Shown piece after piece: positions 42,109 to 49,173 of a DNA stretch of 53,758 nucleotides (positions are counted from its first letter, which is position 1; every line of letters begins with the position of its first letter). The stretch comes from an uncultured Candidatus Saccharibacteria bacterium. Its GTDB lineage: Bacteria > Patescibacteriota > Saccharimonadia > Saccharimonadales > Saccharimonadaceae. The notes beneath the pieces are model-generated. The model was given only the letters and a program-made list of their open reading frames with translations, was not told the DNA's origin and made no database searches. The stretch is taken from contig CAPKVJ010000007.1 of assembly GCA_948648655.1 (NCBI GenBank), positions 1 to 53,758 of the forward strand, in the 5' to 3' direction. The translations under genes were made by a program, and so were the position numbers.

Positions 42109-43242
42109 ATGAGAAGGAAACGTAAAGAACACAAATTTGCCAAGTTTATGGGGAAATTCATACCCTATATGACGGCCTTTTTGATGATTTTGGGCATTGC
42201 GCAGATTGGTACCGAGACTAAGCTTAATGCCGCTAGCAGTTCTGTGGCGGCAGATAGCTATAATATCTCGACCGACCAGCTTTCAGAGCTATATGTAGTG
42301 GCTAGCCTATCAAATAGTTTTGATTTGGCCAGTATTGACACTGTAGCTGGCAGCTATGTGGTCGCATCAGCTATGAAAGAAATTAGTCAGAGTAGTGCTG
42401 AAGTTATCGAGAAGCCCAGTGCTGTCGCTGGTGATGGCATTACGCCAGGTGTCGAAGTTTATCCGGTCCCTGAAGGCATCAATATGGATACTATTGCCTG
42501 GCGGCGGGGCATTACAAATGACCAGATTCGTTGGTCAAATGGGCTGAAGACCACTGATCTTACGGTTGGCCAAGTACTCATGCTACCGCGTGTGCCAGGC
42601 ATCGTATATACAGTAAAATCTGGTGATACCGCTGATAGTTTGGCTTCGAAATATAGTTCTTCGGCTGACCAAATCATCGCTGAGAATGATCTCGAGAGCT
42701 CCGATCTGCCAGTGGGCTGGCGCATTGTGTTACCAGGTGGAAGTTTGCCAAACACCGAGCGTCCAGAGTATGTCGCCCCAGTAGTCAATACAAACTACAA
42801 TTATAGCTACACTTATAGTGGCTTCTCGTCGGCTCGTGAGAATATGGTCATAGTCGCACGCGGGGCTTACAATGGAATTTATGGTGATGTCAACGGCAGT
42901 GTCAGTCAAAACCCGATGACTCGTGGCCAATGTACTTGGTACGCTTGGTACTGGCGTGCTGCCAATGGCAATAAGTTGCCAGGCGGTGCGACACTAGGGA
43001 ACGCTCGTAGCTGGGCTTATCAAGCCGCTGCACATGGGTTTGCAGTCGATAAGAATCCTCGTCCAGGCGATGTCTTCCAAACCACCGCTGGCTACTATGG
43101 TCACGTCGGTATCGTCCTTGCAGTTAATGGTGACGGTTCGCTCTTTGTCCGCGAGATGAACCTTGATAGTCGTGGTATCGGTACTTTGACCGAAGGCACG
43201 ATTCCAGCCAGCGCCGTCGGAAGCTTTAACTATATTCACTAA
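42109..43242 (+). CDS. LysM-CHAP peptidoglycan hydrolase
   Basis: A secreted 377-residue cell-wall enzyme. A signal anchor (about 15-35) precedes a spacer. Two LysM modules follow (about 118-165 and 166-210, the second with YTVKSGDTADSLASKYS). A Tyr/Ser-rich linker leads to a CHAP domain with the catalytic Cys in RGQCTWYAWYW and the His in YYGHVGIV. CHAP enzymes cut peptide stems or cross-bridges. It follows ruvX-mltG by 31 bp and precedes obgE by 2 bp, so a wall-remodelling operon with MltG is likely. Confidence 0.92.
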   Translation: MRRKRKEHKFAKFMGKFIPYMTAFLMILGIAQIGTETKLNAASSSVAADSYNISTDQLSELYVVASLSNSFDLASIDTVAGSYVVASAMKEISQSSAEVIEKPSAVAGDGITPGVEVYPVPEGINMDTIAWRRGITNDQIRWSNGLKTTDLTVGQVLMLPRVPGIVYTVKSGDTADSLASKYSSSADQIIAENDLESSDLPVGWRIVLPGGSLPNTERPEYVAPVVNTNYNYSYTYSGFSSARENMVIVARGAYNGIYGDVNGSVSQNPMTRGQCTWYAWYWRAANGNKLPGGATLGNARSWAYQAAAHGFAVDKNPRPGDVFQTTAGYYGHVGIVLAVNGDGSLFVREMNLDSRGIGTLTEGTIPASAVGSFNYIH

Positions 43243-43244
43243 CG

Positions 43245-44672
43245 ATGTTTGTTGATACTGCCAAAGTCAAACTCCAAGCCGGAAAAGGTGGAAATGGGGC
43301 AGTTTCGTTCCGTCATGAGATCTATATTCCCAAAGGCGGTCCAGATGGTGGTGATGGCGGTAGGGGTGGTGATATCATTTTTCGTGCCGATAAGGACACC
43401 AATACACTGATCGATTTTCGTTTTAATCCCGAGCTTAAGGCCGAAAACGGTAAAAACGGCTCCGGTCAGCGCGCTGCCGGCAGGAGCGGAAAAGATCTGG
43501 TTGTCGAAGTGCCGATTGGCACTGTCGTGCGCCGTGATGGCGTAGTAATTGCTGATCTTGTAGAGGATGATCAAGAAATAGTTATTGCCAAAGGCGGCGA
43601 TGGTGGGTTTGGCAATGCACACTTCAAATCTTCCACGCGCCAGACCCCGATGGTAGCTGAAGTGGGCGAGCCAGGTGAAGAGTTTGAAGCAGCATTAGAG
43701 CTAAAGCTGTTAGCCGATATCGGCCTGGTGGGTTTACCAAACGCCGGTAAATCGACTTTCTTGTCCGTCGTAAGCAATGCTACACCGGAGATCGCCAATT
43801 ATCCTTTTACGACTCTTACGCCACAGCTCGGCGTAGCGACGATTGACGATCAGGATTTATTGATTGCTGATATTCCAGGCCTCATTGAGGGCGCCGCTGA
43901 TGGCAAAGGATTGGGGCACGACTTTTTGCGTCACGTCGATCGCACGGCTGTCCTACTCCATCTAGTCGATATTTATAATGATGACACCGGCAAAACTTAT
44001 CGTACTATTCGTGGGGAATTGGAGCGTTATGGTGAGTTACGTAATCGCCCGGAAATTGTCGCCCTGACGAAGTGCGAAGGCGTCGATGACGACATTATCG
44101 AAATGCAAAAGCAGAGTATTCTCAAGGTAAATCCCAACGCAAAAGTTTTTGCAATTTCGTCAAGGAGTGGTAGTGGTGTCAAGGAATTATTGCGTGAACT
44201 GGCAAAGCTGAAGCAGAAAAGTGCGAGCGAACTTGCTGATGATTTGACTATTCCCAAGAGGGTGCGGAGCAAAACTCTGGCGGATGGCGGTTCTACTCTG
44301 CAGAGATACGGAGCTACGGCGAGTACGAGCGCGCCAGCCCTGCAACGGCAGGCGCTGGCGACGCGCTCTGCAGAGGAGACGCCGTCATCCGCTACAGATT
44401 TGCCTGTCATTCAGCTTGGCCCCGAACACCTCAGTAAAGCCTGGAAAGTCGAAAAAGTTACAGATGGCGACGAGTCTAAATTCGTCGTCACGGGACAAAA
44501 GATCGAGAAGTTCGCCCGCCGCACCGATCTTGATAATTATGCGTCGGTCAACCGCTTACGCGATATTATGAAAAAAATGGGTATCCGCGCCGAACTTACA
44601 ACGCAGGGTGCCGAGCCAGATTCGATTATTGAGATTGCCGGCAAGCAGTTCACGCTTGTCGAAGATTATTAG
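43245..44672 (+). CDS. obgE: GTPase Obg with an in-frame palindromic insertion
   Basis: A ribosome-associated GTPase, 475 residues. The glycine-rich Obg domain (1-158) contains AGKGGNGAVSFRHE, GGDGGRGGD and KGGDGGFGNAHF. The G domain has GLPNAGKST, switch I TTLTP, DIPGLIEGA, TKCEG and ISSRSG. An OCT domain closes the protein (about 395-470). The linker between G and OCT domains holds an extra low-complexity segment (TLQRYGATASTSAPALQRQ and on), coded by the palindromic element 44281-44391 that resembles the one in uvrB. It starts 2 bp after the CHAP gene. Confidence 0.96.
   Translation: MFVDTAKVKLQAGKGGNGAVSFRHEIYIPKGGPDGGDGGRGGDIIFRADKDTNTLIDFRFNPELKAENGKNGSGQRAAGRSGKDLVVEVPIGTVVRRDGVVIADLVEDDQEIVIAKGGDGGFGNAHFKSSTRQTPMVAEVGEPGEEFEAALELKLLADIGLVGLPNAGKSTFLSVVSNATPEIANYPFTTLTPQLGVATIDDQDLLIADIPGLIEGAADGKGLGHDFLRHVDRTAVLLHLVDIYNDDTGKTYRTIRGELERYGELRNRPEIVALTKCEGVDDDIIEMQKQSILKVNPNAKVFAISSRSGSGVKELLRELAKLKQKSASELADDLTIPKRVRSKTLADGGSTLQRYGATASTSAPALQRQALATRSAEETPSSATDLPVIQLGPEHLSKAWKVEKVTDGDESKFVVTGQKIEKFARRTDLDNYASVNRLRDIMKKMGIRAELTTQGAEPDSIIEIAGKQFTLVEDY
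44281..44391 (+). repeat. Palindromic element inserted in frame in obgE
   Basis: Long nested inverted repeat: CGGATGGCGG (44281-44290) with CCGTCATCCG (44382-44391), then TCTACTCTGCAGAG (44292-44305) with CTCTGCAGAGGAGA (44366-44379). Inside is CGCCAGC-CCTGC-AACG-GCAGG-C-GCTGGCG (44332-44360). It shares CGGAGCT, ACGAGCG, a stem with an AACG loop and GCGACRCG with the uvrB element. Confidence 0.75.
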
Positions 44673-44716
44673 AGCCTGCATAATAGTTGCAAAATAGCCA
44701 AGAACCATAAAAAATA

Positions 44717-44745
44717 TTGACTTTTTTGATAAAGTGTGATACAAT
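44717..44745 (+). promoter_or_regulatory. Family promoter
   Basis: TTGACT, 17 bp, TACAAT within AAAGTGTGATACAATTAA; start near 44752. Confidence 0.85.
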
Positions 44746-44764
44746 TAAAATAGAAGCGTAAACG

Positions 44765-44820
44765 AGCGCTAGAACATTGAGAATTTGGCAGATAATGTTT
44801 CTAGTGCTTTCTGATTTTTT
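44765..44820 (+). promoter_or_regulatory. Terminator-like hairpin in the leader (possible attenuator)
   Basis: AGCGCTAGAACATT (44765-44778) pairs with AATGTTTCTAGTGCT (44794-44808), one bulge and one G-U, followed by TTCTGATTTTTT. It lies between the promoter and ATG 44836. Confidence 0.6.
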
Positions 44821-44835
44821 AGGGATGGAGGAAGA

Positions 44836-46056
44836 ATGATGAAAAGAATGAAGAAAGTTGGAGTGTTTATCTTGGCGGTAGCGTATGTGGTCGGATCGTG
44901 CCTTTGTTTCCTGGTGGGGGTAGCTCTGTCTGCGGGGCATGTAGATGCCGAGCCGTCAATAGCTAGACCAGATGAAATAAAGTATTATGATCCGAAGGTC
45001 GGGTTTGAGGAAGCCAATGAAGATACGTCATTGGATGACATAGAATATGAAATGACGTTTTTGCAATACGACAATCATTATAAAACCGCCAAGCCGATTG
45101 AGAATCTAAATCATGAGGTAACTAATGATGAAGAATTTTATAAGGTAGCTCTGCGAGTAAAAAACAATACGGCAGAGGAATTGTCTGGAGCGAGATTTTT
45201 TATAAAGTTGCCAGATTCAATTGGGGAGCAAGCGGTAGTCGGTGACGAGATAACAGTAACTGCGCAACTAGAATATGACGGTGCGGTGGCGCAAAGGCAG
45301 CTTAATCTGGCAGATAAGGATTCTCCCATTGCGGTTTGTTTCCCTAGTGGGTCGGCTGGCTACATTTGGAAAAATAATGTCGAAGGAGAGGCGCTGCCAG
45401 CATATGAGGATATAGGAAGATCGCTCCTTGACTATTGGCAGGATGAAGGCTTTGAGTTGAATGTGCCTGCTGGCGAAGAATGGCAACTGTATGTTTCGGT
45501 ATATGCAGAGGTGGTTACTGATTTTCAAGTTAAAACCAGGATAACATCTATGGATGGTGAGTATTCTGGGAGAGAGCTGAGTATAGCCACAGTTTTTGGA
45601 ATGAAAAAACGATTCCATGTCGTAACAGAAATTGCTAATCCGACCAACATCGAACAACCGACTGAGATTCAGACGTACTTTGATACTGGGATTAATTTGG
45701 TATCAGGAAGTGCGAGACTCAATGGTGAGCAGATTAGCAACTTTGTGGTACAGAAAGATCGGCACTATACGAGTTCTGGAACGGTGGACTTGGGCGTCAA
45801 TATGCCTCATAAGATTATGACATTGGAATATGATATCGATGTGGAGCCCGAGCTGAAGAGTAAGAACGCTAGAGCAGTATATGTCTGGAGCTTGGTTGAC
45901 GTCGGTGCGATGAGTGTCTCAACGGTAGTTGGGTGCCGCGTATTTAATGCTACCATCGCTGTGGCTTTAATGATGCCAGCAGCTATAAATGCCATAATCG
46001 CTATGGTGTTTAGCATCTATATTGTTAAACGAGCTCGGCATAAACACGTGGAGTGA
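44836..46056 (+). CDS. Surface protein with N-terminal signal and C-terminal anchor
   Basis: A 406-residue exported protein of unrecognised family: signal peptide (residues 8-34, cleavage plausible near SAGHVDA), an acidic beta-rich ectodomain of about 330 residues with immunoglobulin-like phrases (EEFYKVALRVKNNTAEELSG; RFHVVTEIANPTNIEQPTEI), and a C-terminal TM helix (about 372-398) followed by a short basic tail KRARHKHVE. This type I topology suggests a large outward-facing domain, perhaps for host contact (inference). ATG 44836 or 44839 both follow GGATGGAGG. Confidence 0.7.
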   Translation: MMKRMKKVGVFILAVAYVVGSCLCFLVGVALSAGHVDAEPSIARPDEIKYYDPKVGFEEANEDTSLDDIEYEMTFLQYDNHYKTAKPIENLNHEVTNDEEFYKVALRVKNNTAEELSGARFFIKLPDSIGEQAVVGDEITVTAQLEYDGAVAQRQLNLADKDSPIAVCFPSGSAGYIWKNNVEGEALPAYEDIGRSLLDYWQDEGFELNVPAGEEWQLYVSVYAEVVTDFQVKTRITSMDGEYSGRELSIATVFGMKKRFHVVTEIANPTNIEQPTEIQTYFDTGINLVSGSARLNGEQISNFVVQKDRHYTSSGTVDLGVNMPHKIMTLEYDIDVEPELKSKNARAVYVWSLVDVGAMSVSTVVGCRVFNATIAVALMMPAAINAIIAMVFSIYIVKRARHKHVE

Positions 46057-46063
46057 TTTATGG

Positions 46064-46091
46064 AAGGTGCAGAGAAGTCTCTGCGCCTTTT
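46064..46091 (+). terminator. Intrinsic terminator
   Basis: GGTGCAGAGA pairs with TCTCTGCGCC (one G-U), followed by TTTTC. Confidence 0.8.
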
Positions 46092-46110
46092 CTATTTCTT
46101 ATAAATCCTC

Positions 46111-46139
46111 TTGACGCCCCCAAACATATGCGCTATCAT
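46111..46139 (+). promoter_or_regulatory. Promoter without a following gene
   Basis: TTGACG (46111-46116), 17 bp, TATCAT (46134-46139). It fires into a 150-bp region with no credible ORF. Confidence 0.55.
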
Positions 46140-46145
46140 AAACAT

Positions 46146-46294
46146 AAGCTGGTACGCTTCACAAGGGGTTCCACTGATACGTTTAGTGGAGTGTGGAGAC
46201 TTTAACAAAAACAAAAACAGCGGATTAAAACAAACCAATGTGCCCCAATGGGTGGGCGCGGATCAGCGAAAACTGGCTCGAAAGGGCCAGTTTT
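46146..46294 (+). ncRNA. Candidate small RNA, about 150 nt
   Basis: Between the promoter above and a hairpin terminator, AAAACTGGC/GCCAGTTTT (46269-46294), lies a stretch with local stems: CCACT/AGTGG near 46171-46190, and GCCC/GGGC in GTGCCCCAATGGGTGGGCGC near 46240-46258. A 61-codon ORF crosses it but has no ribosome binding site. It does not match 4.5S, 6S, tmRNA or RNase P signatures that I can recall. The terminator hairpin is also usable by the minus-strand phosphatase gene. The 252-bp gap holds nothing else. Confidence 0.4.
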
Positions 46295-46308
46295 GACGTC
46301 TCTGAAAT

Positions 46309-46854
46309 CTAGTAATCGTATTCTCGCGCTTCGGCGTTGCCGTATTCGACACTCCACCAATCCGTATCGTCATCATAACCAACTATATTATGATGTAAGC
46401 CGCGCGCAATTTGGCCATGCGCCACGATCAAGATCGTCTCATCGTCATCATGTCGAGTCTTTATTTCATCTAGAAACGCTTTTGTTCGCAAAAGCACGTT
46501 GCACACCGGCTCGAGGTTATTCTTGGCAGTATTGAGACGCAAATCACCAATATCTTCACCTACGGTTTCCGTCCAGCTTTCAACAACTTCGCCCTCATAG
46601 TCACCAAATGAACGCTCCATGAGCCTATCATCAAACACAATTTCGCAGCCACCATGCACAGCAATTTCGGCTGTCTTCGCTGCACGCTTGAGCGGTGAAG
46701 CATAACAAAGGTCAAATTTGATGTCCTTAATCTTTTCTTGCAAAGACATGGCTTGCTGAATTCCGGTATCATTCAACGGAATATCGGTCGAACCTTGCGC
46801 TTTGTGAGCAATATTCCAATCAGTCTGACCATGACGAGCAATATAAATTTTCAT
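46309..46854 (-). CDS. Histidine phosphatase (phosphoglycerate mutase-like)
   Basis: A 181-residue branch-1 histidine phosphatase. RHGQTDWN carries the catalytic His and Arg, SPLKRAAKTAEI the second Arg, RLMERSFGDYEG the acid and VAHGQIARGL the second His. It is shorter than the glycolytic dPGM (about 230-250), so a broad phosphatase (GpmB/CobC-like) is more likely than the glycolytic mutase. AGAGGGG precedes the ATG. Substrate unknown. Confidence 0.88.
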   Translation of the reverse strand: MKIYIARHGQTDWNIAHKAQGSTDIPLNDTGIQQAMSLQEKIKDIKFDLCYASPLKRAAKTAEIAVHGGCEIVFDDRLMERSFGDYEGEVVESWTETVGEDIGDLRLNTAKNNLEPVCNVLLRTKAFLDEIKTRHDDDETILIVAHGQIARGLHHNIVGYDDDTDWWSVEYGNAEAREYDY

Positions 46855-46975
46855 AGGATTGCCCCTCTCGCGCTTAATTCTTGCCAGTTTTGGTAATTGA
46901 CCAAAACTAAAGGTACCTTTAGTTGCTGCATATCAACTCCAATTATTTTTCTTATTATAACATATTATCGGCCTG

Positions 46976-46984
46976 TGATATAAT
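46976..46984 (+). promoter_or_regulatory. Extended -10 promoter of the ygjV leader
   Basis: TGA followed by TATAAT (46979-46984). The expected start, 46991, is the first base of a 16-bp leader stem. Confidence 0.6.
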
Positions 46985-46990
46985 AAAGAG

Positions 46991-47138
46991 GTCTATACTT
47001 ATATCATTAAATAAAGCATCTCGGTGCCATGTCGCTTTTTCTAGCGGACGATTGCCGTATCAAAGCGGCACCGCTAGCAGACGGCAATAGCCGAGTTGTG
47101 ATATAGGTATAGACACCCTTGCGGTGTCGCTTTTGTTT
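46991..47138 (+). promoter_or_regulatory. Structured leader (riboswitch-like) upstream of ygjV
   Basis: A 16-bp closing stem (46991-47006 with 47099-47114, one G-U) surrounds a dense set of complementary segments: GGTGCC/GGCACC and CGCTTT/AAAGCG (47023-47038 with 47062-47072), CTAGCGG/CCGCTAG (47041-47047 with 47071-47077), ATTGCCGT/ACGGCAAT (47051-47058 with 47081-47088) and CTCGG/CCGAG (47020-47024 with 47091-47095). Several cross, implying a pseudoknot or rival folds. A terminator hairpin GACACC/GGTGTC with TTTTGTTT (47112-47138) follows and shares three bases with the closing stem. No known riboswitch class was recognised. Confidence 0.6.
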
Positions 47139-47170
47139 GGCATCGTTTAATAATCAAAGGAGATGCCAAA

Positions 47171-47725
47171 ATGGAAATAGATTTTATCTACATCCTTTCT
47201 CAAGTTTTTACGATTTTAATGTATGCGTTACTCGCTTGGACTTACTTTCTCAAAGACAAACGCAAAATCGTCATCGTCAGTGCTTTATCGCTCGTCGCCA
47301 ACATCATTGCCTATGTCTTGCTCGGCGCTTGGACTGGACTAGCAATGTGTATCGTAGCAATGCTACGCAATTTTTATATTCTTTGGGAAGAAAAACGATA
47401 TGGTAAACGCGAAAAACTAGAAAAGCGTGATTACATTTTTCTTGCTGTTGTCTATCTCGGTATTATTCTCGCCACCATCCCAACTTATGAAGGCTTTTTG
47501 AGTTTATTATCAGTCTTTGCGACTTCAGTTTATACTTATTCAATTTGGCAGAAAAGCACCAGAGTTTATAAATTTTGTGGGATCCCGGTCGGTATCCTTT
47601 GGATTGCCTACAATGCTTATGTAAAATCAGCCTTTGGCGTAATCTTGGAGGCGATTCTACTTATAGCGTCTATTATCGGCTATGTGGCCGAAATAAAACC
47701 CGCCAAAGCAACAACTAGAAGTTGA
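47171..47725 (+). CDS. YgjV-family inner membrane protein
   Basis: A 184-residue protein with about six TM helices. The stretch AYVLLGAWTGLAMCIVAMLRNF is typical of the YgjV (Imp-YgjV) family: a conserved Gly-Ala-x-Thr-Gly followed by an Arg-Asn pair. It resembles small SWEET/PnuC-like transporters in size and layout, but the substrate is unknown. The strong AAAGGAG site comes after a long structured leader with a terminator, so expression is probably gated in the leader. Confidence 0.8.
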   Translation: MEIDFIYILSQVFTILMYALLAWTYFLKDKRKIVIVSALSLVANIIAYVLLGAWTGLAMCIVAMLRNFYILWEEKRYGKREKLEKRDYIFLAVVYLGIILATIPTYEGFLSLLSVFATSVYTYSIWQKSTRVYKFCGIPVGILWIAYNAYVKSAFGVILEAILLIASIIGYVAEIKPAKATTRS

Positions 47726-47800
47726 TTAATTGCTATTAAGCGAAGAGCTCTCTAATGATAAGCCCCACTTGGACGCGGTTTCTACTATAACTCTACCCTC

Positions 47801-48022
47801 TATCCTCCTACTACCTATACTCTAACTAGCTAGGCAGCGGAGGGAGCGTCCAAAGTATTGAGTACCATAAGACGTGAATGCCGGATTAACAGTAGCAGCA
47901 TTAAAATATAACCTGTAGGCATAAAAAGCAGGAGTATATGCCATAGAGGACAAATAATACCCTTCTTGACCAGAGCTAACGTATTTCTTCCAACTTGTGC
48001 TTATATACCCGCTGCGCACAAG
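47801..48022 (-). repeat. Headless FISUMP cassette 5
   Basis: It encodes LVRSGYISTSWKKYV through GRSLRCLAS and stop on the minus strand; it is the most divergent core (GYYLSSMAY, and GRSLRC instead of GFPLRC). The 37-bp end block is still intact, though the bases just before it differ. Its start faces the start of cassette 6, only 29 bp away, so the pair forms a large inverted repeat. Confidence 0.82.
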
Positions 48023-48051
48023 AGTAATGAATCCAGCACTAGCCCTCTTTA

Positions 48052-48283
48052 CTTTGTGCGCAGCGGACGAGTTAAAATTGATTTTGGTAGATTAGGACGA
48101 TTTGGCGAATCTGGCTACTATTGGTCGTCTTGGCCTTATGTCGGTGGTGGCGATGCTTACTACTTGAGTTTCAATTCTAATTATGTGGACCCTTCAGATT
48201 ATGGATATCCGTCAGGCGACGGCTCTCGTTACTACGGCTTCCCCCTCCGCTGCCTAGCTAGTTAGAGTATAGGTAGTAGGAGG
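48052..48283 (+). repeat. Headless FISUMP cassette 6
   Basis: The only plus-strand copy. It encodes PLYFVRSGRVKIDFG through YYGFPLRCLAS and stop (48263-48265), with GYYWSSWPY and a longer variable region (DPSDYGYPSGDGSRY). The conserved end block runs from about 48241 to 48283. An in-frame reading extends upstream, but only through the end of cassette 5 and without a ribosome binding site. The trmD promoter begins 23 bp beyond it. Confidence 0.85.
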
Positions 48284-48305
48284 CAATTGTCACACTGGCA
48301 ACACT

Positions 48306-48334
48306 TTGACTTTATGCATAATCTGTGTCAAAAT
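48306..48334 (+). promoter_or_regulatory. Promoter of trmD (leaderless)
   Basis: TTGACT (48306-48311), 17 bp, CAAAAT (48329-48334); the eighth base after the box is the A of ATG 48342. Confidence 0.6.
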
Positions 48335-48341
48335 AGAAACC

Positions 48342-49022
48342 ATGCAACCTTTAATCAGCTTTACAATTATTACACTTTTCCCAGAGGCACTTCAACCTTA
48401 TCTTGATAGTTCTATGCTTTATAAGGCGCAGGATCGGGGTATTATTTCCGTTGAATATGTTAATTTGCGTGATTTTGGGCTCGGACCACATAAATCCGTT
48501 GACGATACGCCTTATGGCGGTGGCGACGGCATGCTACTTCGGCCAGAGCCAGTTTTCGCCGCTATCGAAAGCGTCAAGGCTCGACACCCAGAAACTGAAG
48601 TCGTCATTCCAACTCCTGTCGGTATGACCTGGAATCAAGATTTAGCTCGCCAATTTTCTGACACTACTACCGGACCGAAGCATTATACCATCCTTTGTCC
48701 ACATTACGAAGGCTACGATGAGCGCATCATGACCATCATAGATCATCCGATTTCGCTCGGGCACTACATCCTCACTGGCGGGGAATTACCTGCTCTTATT
48801 ATAGTCGACTCGGTTACACGCCTTTTGCCGGGTGTTTTGGGCGGCGAAACTTCAGCCGCAATTGAAAGTTTCTCTGACGGCGATAATCTCGAATTTCCCC
48901 AATATACCAAGCCCGCCGAATTTCGCGGTCTGAAAGTTCCAGATATTCTTCTTTCTGGCCATCATGCCAAAATTGCTGCCTGGCGCGCCGAACAGAGTCG
49001 CCAACGTTCTCAAAACCATTAA
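48342..49022 (+). CDS. trmD: tRNA (guanine-N1-)-methyltransferase
   Basis: Methylates G37 of tRNAs to prevent frameshifting; SPOUT fold with a trefoil knot, active as a dimer. FTIITLFPEALQPYL at the start, DDTPYGGGDGMLLRPEP, CPHYEGYDERI and ISLGHYILTGGELPAL (knot and AdoMet loop) are diagnostic, with PEFRG-like PAEFRGLKVPDILLSGHH near the end. It has 226 residues, slightly short. ATG 48342 is used rather than upstream TTG 48306, which is part of the -35 box. It stands outside the usual rpsP-rimM-trmD-rplS operon. Confidence 0.96.
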   Translation: MQPLISFTIITLFPEALQPYLDSSMLYKAQDRGIISVEYVNLRDFGLGPHKSVDDTPYGGGDGMLLRPEPVFAAIESVKARHPETEVVIPTPVGMTWNQDLARQFSDTTTGPKHYTILCPHYEGYDERIMTIIDHPISLGHYILTGGELPALIIVDSVTRLLPGVLGGETSAAIESFSDGDNLEFPQYTKPAEFRGLKVPDILLSGHHAKIAAWRAEQSRQRSQNH

Positions 49023-49055
49023 TTTCCCCAGTAGTCTATTGCATTTGCCTAAATA

Positions 49056-49084
49056 TTGACTTTTATGATGAAGTGTGCTATAAT
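49056..49084 (+). promoter_or_regulatory. Family promoter
   Basis: TTGACT, 17 bp, TATAAT within AAGTGTGCTATAATGAA; start near 49091; the leader has a T8 run at about 49098. Confidence 0.85.
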
Positions 49085-49152
49085 GAAAGCAAGGGCTGTT
49101 TTTTTTGCCTGAAACCATGAAGTAACACGCACCTTTAACTATTTTAATCCTA

Positions 49153-49173
49153 TAAGAAAGGGAGGGTTTCTTA
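49153..49173 (+). promoter_or_regulatory. Ribosome binding site in a perfect hairpin loop
   Basis: TAAGAAA (49153-49159) pairs perfectly with TTTCTTA (49167-49173); the loop is exactly GGGAGGG and the last paired base is the A of the ATG. Confidence 0.65.

Noticed and set aside
46111..46296. Small ORF of 61 codons
   Set aside because: Starts inside the -35 box of the promoter, lacks a ribosome binding site, and runs into a terminator hairpin; a non-coding RNA is the better reading.
46991..47138. Twister or HDV-like self-cleaving ribozyme
   Set aside because: The closing stem and pseudoknot-like arrangement prompted the idea, but the conserved bases of those ribozymes as I recall them are not present.
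47966..48265. Extended reading of cassette 6 as a 99-codon gene
   Set aside because: The extra 5' part is only the reverse of the start of cassette 5, with no ribosome binding site or promoter; the cassette boundary explains it better.
1621..48283. Cassettes as insertion sequences, MITEs or integron cassettes
   Set aside because: No transposase, no target duplication that I could see and no integrase; ends coincide with protein-domain limits and a shared stop codon instead.
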